The notes under the pieces were generated by a model, which had not been told where the DNA came from, searched no databases, and saw only the letters and a program-made list of their open reading frames with translations. A program made the translations under genes and the position numbers. Positions 56,420 through 64,000 of a stretch of 64,000 nucleotides of DNA are shown here, piece by piece. Within the stretch, counting starts at the first letter, position 1. Each line of letters opens with the position of its first letter. Source of the DNA: Hermatobates lingyangjiaoensis (Eukaryota > Arthropoda > Insecta > Hemiptera > Hermatobatidae); NCBI GenBank assembly GCA_026182355.1, contig JAPFBL010000003.1, forward strand, positions 1,925,001 to 1,989,000, written 5' to 3'.

Positions 56420-57984
56420 ATCCGACATTCAATGCTATTAATTTAACAGAACAATAATGACCATAAACATTTATTGGTACACTATTAAGTGGACTTTATA
56501 AATTGCAGATATTTCACATATAGGTTATTAATATAAATATCTCTTATCCATTGACAATATTGTCTATTATATGGATATTGTCAACAGCTGGAATTCTTAG
56601 GTTCACAACAGTCTATTTAATACTGTCAAAGTGTGTTGGAGGATTTGGAACACATATTTTAAAAATTGCTAATAATTTATTCATAAAATTTTTTGCTTTT
56701 ATTGTTAACAAATTAAATAATTTATTTGTTTTTTAATGTACTTGATTAGAATGACTACCTGGTCAGTATTAGTGCTTTGATAAAAAGTGCGTTAGATTTA
56801 TAGGTGTATCAGGAAGACACCTGTTTTTTAAAGTTAATTTATGTGTTGGACAACATTTAAAATTTAGAAATTATTATGCATTTGGAAGCATTGACTGGCT
56901 TTTGTTGACTATTAAATTATAACTGTGTCCCAAAATTGTTTTTTTTTTTTTTTTTGTTAGTTAGTTTCCAGATTGGTTTATCAAGGGGGTGTTCCCGTTG
57001 AATGACCTTGACCATCAAGGACAGTTTTATCATTTTGAGGACTGCTAATATGGAATGCGATTATTCTTTAGTGAATAGCGAGCGCCGTCTTCTTTGCAGT
57101 AGCGCCATGCTTGTGTCCTTGAAAATCGCAAAAAAGGACGAGTAAGCTACTCATACTGAACTTTTAAAATGTAAACCAATTGTTTGTAAAGTTAAAACTT
57201 CAAACTAACTTATTCATTGCTTTATAAACATAATTTTTCTTTGTAACAAGTAGAACATGATTTTTATGGTTTTTGATTAAACTATATATGAATGAAAATA
57301 GTGCTTTGAAACTTTTGCTTACTGCACAATAAAGTATGTGCTTAAATTATATTTGATGTAGCTTATGGAAAGCAAAATACTCGTATATGTGTATAGCATA
57401 CTACATTACGTATACAGGAACTTGGCGTTCATGTGGGCCGCTCAACGAAGCTCTAGACACATTCTTGGAGGGGGCAACCAAAGAGAACTAGACTGGATGG
57501 TAATTATTAAAAATCAGCACTGGTGAATCGGATTTTGCAGACCTGCCACTTTTAAAACACTGCTAGTCCTTTCTTTAGCCCTTATTCGCAAAAAGTCGTT
57601 TTTTTATAAGTCAGTCATCTGATTTGAAAAGTCATTTGCAAATTAAAATATATCTGCCATCTTCTATAGTACAAAAGTACAATAATGCAAAAGAAATTAT
57701 CAGCCTTTCTTTAATGAATTAAAGAATATCTTAGAAATGATGTCACAAGTGAACTATTTAAAAATTTAGACAGGAGTTTTCAAAAGGGGAAAAGTATAAC
57801 TAATGTATTGTCACTATTCTTCGAGCATTGAATGTGACTTGTTGATAAAAATTAGTTTTTTTATTCATTAGCATAATATTAGAAAAGTTTTTCTTTAAAA
57901 GGATATTTATAAACATGTTTTAGTACTGTTCGGTATCCTAGTTATAAACGTATATACTCCTGTGGGGTTGTTCAATATCTACAT
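56420..57984. other. AT-rich spacer, no gene seen
   Basis: Includes a poly-T run near 56939-56955 and a less AT-rich part at about 56980-57140 without recognisable coding content. Confidence 0.4.
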
Positions 57985-58441
57985 CAGTGTTTCCCAAAGT
58001 GGGTGGTACCGCCCCCCTGGGGGTGGTGCTTTGATATCGGGGGGGGGGGGGGGGGATGCAAAAAGGAGCGGGGATTCTATTTTCATAAATTCAAATTGTT
58101 CATGCAATATAATTTCTTAATTTAAGTGAAAAGACGATATGTAAACTTCTAGGAAACGGTTTCTTAAAATTATTTGTTTTGATAATTCATTTTTATGTTA
58201 AAAATATACTCTCATCTAAGTATCTTTTATTGTGTATTAATTCTTTTGCATAAATATGCTATGAAACAATATATCTATTGGATTCTAAATAAATATTCGA
58301 TTAGTAATTATTTTAATTAAATTATTAAAATGTTACTCATTTGATTATTTAGTCTAGAAATCTGATTATTATTCAAGGGTGTTGAGTTATAGGTTTATGG
58401 ACCCAAGGGGGTGGTCACTCGAAAAAGTTTGGGAAACACTA
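57985..58441. mobile_element. hAT-type MITE with perfect 8-bp target duplication
   Basis: Starts CAGTGTTTCCCAAAGTGGG and ends GTTTGGGAAACACTA, terminal inverted repeats differing at the outermost base. ATCTACAT flanks it exactly on both sides (57977-57984, 58442-58449). 457 bp with no ORF; includes a poly-G run near 58040. Short length, terminal sequence and 8-bp duplication identify a hAT MITE. Confidence 0.9.
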
Positions 58442-58680
58442 ATCTACATTGTTCCCTCGCTACCCAGCGGCTCAACTTTTGCACCCTCAAGCATAATGGA
58501 TTTTTCAAATAATTTCTTGAGAAATTGAAAAAAATATGCCGTGAAAGTTGCCAATAAAGAACTGTTATAAGAGTAAAAGGGTTATTATTTTAATATTTTA
58601 TTTACATGTTTCAAAAATTCTTTAATTGTCTAATAATAATGTAAACCTTTATAGGGTTTTATATAAACAACAAAAATATG

Positions 58681-59473
58681 GTTAAAGAACAAGGGGGTGA
58701 CACTACTCTACTTTCGCTTTACGTGATTGATCCTGGTCCCCATTAATCGCAATGATTGAGGTTTACTGAATATGTGGGAGCAAACCGGGGATGAACCTAA
58801 GCCCCAAAACAAAGCTCCCATGATAACAATCTAAAAAGATGTTAAAGAACAAGGGGGTGATACTACTTTCGCTTTACGTGATTGGTACTGGTCCCCATTA
58901 ATTGCAATGATTGAGGTTTACTGCATATGTGGGAGCATACCGGGGATCCACCTAAGCCCTAAAACAAAGCTCCCATGATAACAACCTAAAAAGATGATAA
59001 AGAACAAGGGGGTGACTACTCTACCTTCGCTTTACGTGATTGGTCCTGGTCCCCATTAATCGCAATGATTGAGGTTTTCTGAATATGTGGGAGCATACCG
59101 GGGATGAACCTAAGCCCCAAAACAAAGCTCCCATGATAACAACCTAAAAAGATGATAAAGAACAAGGGGGTGACACTACTATACTTTCGCTTTACGTGTT
59201 TGGTCCTGGTCCCCATTAATCGCAATGATTGAGGTTTACTGAATATGTGGGAGCATACCGGGGATGAACCTAAGCCCCAAAACAAAGCTCCCATGATAAC
59301 AACCTAAAAAGATGATAAAGAACAAGGGGGTGACACTACTATACTTTCGCTTTACGTGTTTGGTCCTGGTCCCCATTAATCGCAATGATTGAGGTTTATT
59401 GCATATGTGGGAGCATACCGGGGATCCACCTAAGCCCTAAAACAAAGCCCCCACGATAACAATCTAAAAAGAT
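58681..59473. repeat. Tandem repeat, five units of 155-160 bp
   Basis: Units begin at 58681, 58841, 58996, 59154 and 59314 with G(T/A)TAAAGAACAAGGGGGTGA and end with AACAATCTAAAAAGAT or AACAACCTAAAAAGAT. Units differ by a few substitutions and small deletions (ACTACTCTACTTTCG against ACTACTTTCG). Short minus-strand frames through it are by-products. Confidence 0.95.
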
Positions 59474-60066
59474 GTTAAAAAAACAGCTAATAAAAACCAC
59501 CAAGATTTTAGCTAAAAACAACCATGAATTTAATTTTTGATCAATATCTGGCTGAAGGCATCGCCAAATAAATGAGACGTGTATGCAAATTGAGGAGAGC
59601 AAACTTGGACAGGGTTGCCGAATCACTCAACTTCTTCTATTGAAACAATATGGATTTTGTGTACTCAAACAGTCAAGTACAGAAAAAAAATACTGAACGA
59701 GGTAGGGCAATTTTCGGAATAGAAAAAGTAACAGTAATGAAAAGAAACTAGTGGATATAACTTATAACTACAAAAGAGAAGGAGATAGAGATAATTTATA
59801 ATATTATTAAAATATTATATATGTCTAATTTAAATTAAATGTAAACTATTTGTATTTATATAAGAAACTATGTTATTTAAAAGTTTTCAAGAAAGACAAT
59901 AAAAGTGATACACAGTTATTAAATATGTACACCCTTAGAAGGTTTGGTGATAGAGGAATGTGGTGGGGTTAGAAACTTCCCCACCACATTCGAAAAAAAA
60001 CATTAGGAAAAAACATTCTTATATGTTATTTTAGTTAAATGTAAACCATTAATAGAAGAAACTGAA
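59474..60066. other. Spacer after satellite
   Basis: Contains a near-palindromic segment around 59960-59990 (GTGGTGGGG... CCCCACCAC). No gene recognised. Confidence 0.4.
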
Positions 60067-60345
60067 TTATGTAAAAATATTTTCTGGTAAAAACAATGGA
60101 ATTGATTCTGGATTTTTAAAAACGGCCCTACAAGATAGCCAGAGAGGAGGAGAGATAGCCTGAAATTCCAGAACGACTCTTTCATATATCTCATTTTGAT
60201 TAAATTTCACAAGTTGATTAAAATTATGCATAAACATTTTCTGAGGAGGTGAACAAGAATCTAAAAAAGTCTCCATTAGAGAGTTAAGACAGAGGATGTA
60301 GTCCCGTTTAATAGTTTCTATGCATTTATTTCTGAGAAATTTAAA
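60067..60345 (-). other. Unidentified open frame beside an AT tract
   Basis: About 93 codons with protein-like composition (WFKFLRNKCIETIKRDYIL, then FLDSCSPPQKMFMHNF, PPLWLSCRAVFKNPESIPLF) and no stop before the (AT)n at 60348-60417. I do not recognise it. Given the position beside AT and Penelope-type repeats it may be part of a retroelement ORF; an exon is possible but no splice signals stand out. Confidence 0.3.
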
Positions 60346-60347
<2 letters not shown>

Positions 60348-60409
<62 letters not shown>

Positions 60410-60417
60410 TATATATA
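60348..60417. repeat. (AT)n microsatellite
   Basis: About 70 bases of AT with one slip (TAATAT). Confidence 0.95.
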
Positions 60418-60590
60418 AGACAGGATAGTATTTAAATACATTTTGTAAGGAAAACTAGACAATTAATTTTTGGATGAAATGATGATTAAATTGAATAGTA
60501 TGTATGTTATATTTTACGTCCAAACCACATTAAGAAATGATTTTTATTTCATATGAATATTGTGAAATCTTGTTATATAGTATTGTATCA

Positions 60591-60998
60591 ATGATCAAAC
60601 CATAATACGAAATCGGAAAACAAGAGTATGATCTTTCAACCACAACAAGCGGTCTTTGTGAGAATCAAAAACCCAACTGAAACACTAGAAGCAGAAAACA
60701 TCTGGTGAGGGGTTGAGAAGAGTGAGAGGGAAGGGTGGTATCTTAAAAGAGTGAAAGTGCAGGAAAGGATACATGTTCAGAAAGGGATGTTTGGGGAAAC
60801 AAAGGAGTACAGTAAGAAAGAGTAAAAAACTATCCGCTAGCTGTCAACCCTCTTAGAAGAGGGTATTGATCTCGTGACGACAGTATCAAGTTTGAAGAGA
60901 GCCCCACTCTACATATGATATGAAAGATCTTAGTCTTGTTTCCTATTTCATATTGTGATTTGATCATTGATTGTTATTTCACGTTTTTATGTGAAATC
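60591..60998. repeat. Longer family-A Penelope-type element remnant
   Basis: Left ATGATCAAACC...CAAGCGGTCTTTG and right GAAAGATCTTAGTCTTGTTT...ATTTGATCATTGATTG are inverted family-A ends around about 240 bases of unrelated, G/A-rich sequence. That inner part includes an AACCCTCTTAGAAGAGGGT hairpin. Ribozyme cores are destroyed (CUCACAA on the left). Confidence 0.65.
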
Positions 60999-61005
60999 TT
61001 TTCAT

Positions 61006-64000
61006 ACTATTCTATATATAGATTACTACAATTAGAATATATTCTATACTTAGAATGCTATATTTATTCAATGGTTTGAATCATATAGTGTACTATATCG
61101 TTTATCATTTCTTGTCCAAAGTGTGGCAATAACAGTTTGTTAATATTCCCTTCCGTAAGTTTCAATGTCAAAACAGTAACTTCGCAAATCACAGTAAAAT
61201 TAATGAAGTGTTTCTGAACAATGTCAACGATGAGTATTTCATTAAGTTAAGATTATTTTTAAGGAAATTCAAGCAAATCGAATTGGAAAAAATGGGATTA
61301 AGAAAATATTTAAACTCGTGAAGAATCAATGAAGAACAAAGTTGGTAAAATTGGATCATTGGAAATGAAGGTTGAATTAAAGGGAAATAAATTTCACTGC
61401 CTACTCGTAATTAGTTTTTTTACTTCACATAACAGTAAAATAAGACTTAATTAAACACATTTCTTTACATCATGAGTCCTTTATATAAGTCTATGAACAG
61501 AACTTCTGTATTTTAGACCAAGTATTATTCTTCTTCTCGAATATAATATAAATTTTTTTTTTAAAATTTGAACTTTTTTTTATGTAAAAATTATAGTATT
61601 TTTAGAAACAATTGTAATCCGGCTGTAAAAAGAAATTATACTTGATTTAACCTCTCAACAATCAGTATAAAATAATGCCATGTATTCTGTAAATATTTTT
61701 AAAAAAAGTTTGTATTTACATCCTTAAAGAATACAAATTCTTGGTCGAGAGCTTAGAATTTGTGTTCATGGAATAATAAAAAGATCTGATCAAATAAGGA
61801 AATTATTTTTTTTTTTGTAAATAGGTAGTCCGTCTGATTAAAAACAAAGCAAATTTATATAAAGGGATGTAAGAACCTATCCTTGCATTATGTTTTCTTA
61901 ATTAGTATCATGTAGCAGGTGACACAACACAGTTTCCTAAAAGTGTCTACCGTATAGGAATACAAATATATTGAATATTTTCAGAACTGCTTGAATCCCC
62001 TTAGAGGTGGAAGTACCAAGGAGTCACTGACTCTGAGAGGAAATCGATTTTGCTTGTTCTCCGCTAATTCACTTCTAGCGTGCTGGTGATTAGAACAATT
62101 TGACTAAGTTTTTATTTATCACAGAACCAATTAGATTCTTTCCAGTCTTTCCCTAATTTTTTTTTCATCATTTTCCACTTTCTTCCTTAATAAGAGTAAA
62201 CTTTTCTTTTTGTTTGTTTACTAATGTCTTTTGAAATGAAAAAAAAAGTGATTCGTTCCGTAAATTAGGAACTTTTCCCGTATTGATTGGTAGTATCCCA
62301 CGAAACAGACATAGTTTACATCTTTATGTTTTTATTTATGCTAGTAAATGTAGAAACTATTAAAATTAGATAGTGCAAAATATGGAATATATGTATAGTG
62401 AACAAAGAAACGAAAATAGTTTCGTTTGAAGGACATCAGAACATATTTTTGATAGTTTTTGTAATGATATCAGTATGTGTGACAGAACTTATGTTCAACA
62501 CTCTGCAAGTGGCAGTATTTGAAGAAATTATAGTGAAATGCAAGAAATACAAATAATGGTTTGAAGCAAAACTAATGATTTTTAAGGAAATAAAAGCAAG
62601 GGAAAGATACTTAAAGGTCAATTCAGGGACTTACTAATTTCAGTGTAATAGCAATCATATGACTTCGTAATAGTTCCACTGCTTTAAAGGTTTGCCTAAT
62701 CCTGCTTTTAAGTGTCAATAAACATAACCATTTATCTTTCAAATTTTCTAGCTGCTTAAAAACAGAAAATATGTATCATTCTGTTTGAAAATTTTATAGT
62801 TGGCTCACGCTGTTATAAAGAACTATTTTATTATTCTTCTACAATTACTACTCTACAAACGGTGTAACCAGTTTCGTGTTTACAATCTTCAAATTCAACA
62901 ATAAGTAACTTTTTTATTTTTATTGAAAATTGACATTTACTGTTATTTAAAACAATCTAAGCTTTTTTCAATTATTGGCGATACCACTGTAATAAGTCTG
63001 CAGAAATTGTAATAAATTACAATTCTCTTAGATATGTTACCAGATGTAAAAAAGAAATAGTCTTTAATATCAGATAATCGGCTATATGTGAAACGGGTTT
63101 GCCTCATGTAAGAGTGGTTTAGTAAAGTAGTTGTAGAAAAGAGCTACATACTTACCTCATTTGTCCAGTAAGCGCTGTTTTTCTGTTTAATCATTATAAC
63201 CATCAAATGGTGTGACCAGAATCATGTGCGCAATCGTCAGATTCAATCTTAAGGCAATGGTACAATGTTTTTCAAGGTTGACCAGTCCTATGATCAGAAA
63301 ATCTGAAATTATTTCACTTATTGTTTTTATCAGTTTAAATATCACTAAATAACACTTCTCTAAAAACACAAAACAAGGATGGATTTCCCATTAGGCAATA
63401 TTGTCCAAAAACTAAACATATGATCTGCACTAAAGGGCTAATGTAGGGATACAATGTGAATTTCGTCCAATATAGATGTCACCTGCATCGAGCCCAGACC
63501 TGTTTGAGTACACTCCCACCCACCCGGTCAGAGGTATCTCAAAAAACTTCAAAAATAGATTCGGAGGACCTATCAATGTATATTATTATGTCAAATTCTT
63601 GACAACGTATTTCTGGATTATTATATACTTACAATAAAGCACAAATTTCAAGAAACATTTAAACAAAATTGTAAAATACTTGAGAAAAAAAAAGAAATGA
63701 CCATAATTTTGTTACCTCTTAAGATCAAAATTGAAAATGAAACGCAAAGGGTACTGCAGATTAGTAATATATATGCTTGCTTTCATATAATTTACCTATA
63801 AAAGAATTATCAATCACGCAAGCATTTTATGAAAAAAAGTCATTTTATTAAAAATTGATAATGTAAACATTTTTATTCTCAGCCATCATTTTATTCTTTA
63901 TTTTTTTAAAAGTTATTTCAGCTTTTATAGATTAATTTGTTTTTTTCGTTTCTTTTTGTTTTACTTGAATTTTGATGACTGTAATTATTTTCGATGGATA
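61006..64000. other. AT-rich terminal spacer, nothing recognised
   Basis: No exon, RNA gene or transposon could be supported. Slightly less AT-rich patches at about 61985-62090 and 63475-63560 have no identifiable content. Confidence 0.4.

Noticed and set aside
58996..59626. Minus-strand frames of 76-92 codons
   Set aside because: They read through the tandem repeat units and repeat themselves; no evidence of coding.
1..64000. CRISPR arrays, bacterial operons, phage genes
   Set aside because: Split genes, SINEs and composition show a eukaryotic nuclear genome; no spaced direct-repeat array was seen.

Overview
The window is about 70 % A+T and reads as nuclear DNA of an animal. Four conserved metazoan genes (GDAP1-, NAA35-, BAG2- and GAS2-like) lie among long AT-rich introns and spacers full of transposon remains. 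The protein families and the mix of Penelope-like, Jockey, R1/I-type, RTE-like, Gypsy, Helitron and hAT elements fit an invertebrate. An arthropod, possibly a chelicerate, is my guess; the species cannot be fixed from the sequence.

Layout. 1-15 kb: gene-poor, with one complete tRNA-derived SINE (14-bp target duplication), a TG microsatellite, Penelope-like repeats and a broken Helitron helicase. 15.2-25.7 kb: last four coding exons of a GDAP1-like gene (+). Its 6.7-kb last intron holds a complete intronless NAA35 gene on the other strand, and another of its introns holds a dead non-LTR reverse transcriptase. 26-33.5 kb: dead Jockey, RTE-like, Helitron and Gypsy pieces. 34.5-35.1 kb: intronless BAG2-like gene. 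39.2-42.3 kb: a nearly intact, young Penelope-like element (RT plus GIY-YIG endonuclease) inside an AT microsatellite. 45.5-47.5 kb: Jockey relic and a GC-rich patch. 49.4-50.2 kb: hAT element with a tandemly duplicated end. 51.4-52.4 kb: single-exon GAS2-like gene. 54.8-56.4 kb: a cluster of Penelope-type terminal repeats, mostly inverted pairs bounded by (AT)n. 58.0-59.5 kb: a hAT MITE with a perfect 8-bp target duplication, then five copies of a ~158-bp tandem repeat. 61-64 kb: nothing recognisable.

The host genes are not a pathway: mitochondrial outer-membrane GST-like protein, NatC acetyltransferase subunit, Hsp70 co-chaperone, actin/microtubule linker. They are neighbours without evident co-regulation.

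The most striking signal is structural RNA. At least ten places in Penelope-type repeats fold, by eye, into one compact hammerhead-ribozyme layout: stem I, CUGANGA, one extra base, stem II, GAA, a 2-bp stem III with a 0-2-nt loop, a cleavage base, stem I'. The stems differ in sequence between repeat families but keep pairing, so this looks like covariation. In the intact element the start codon of the polymerase ORF begins at the last A of the ribozyme CUGANGA box. All of this was read by eye without alignment tools.
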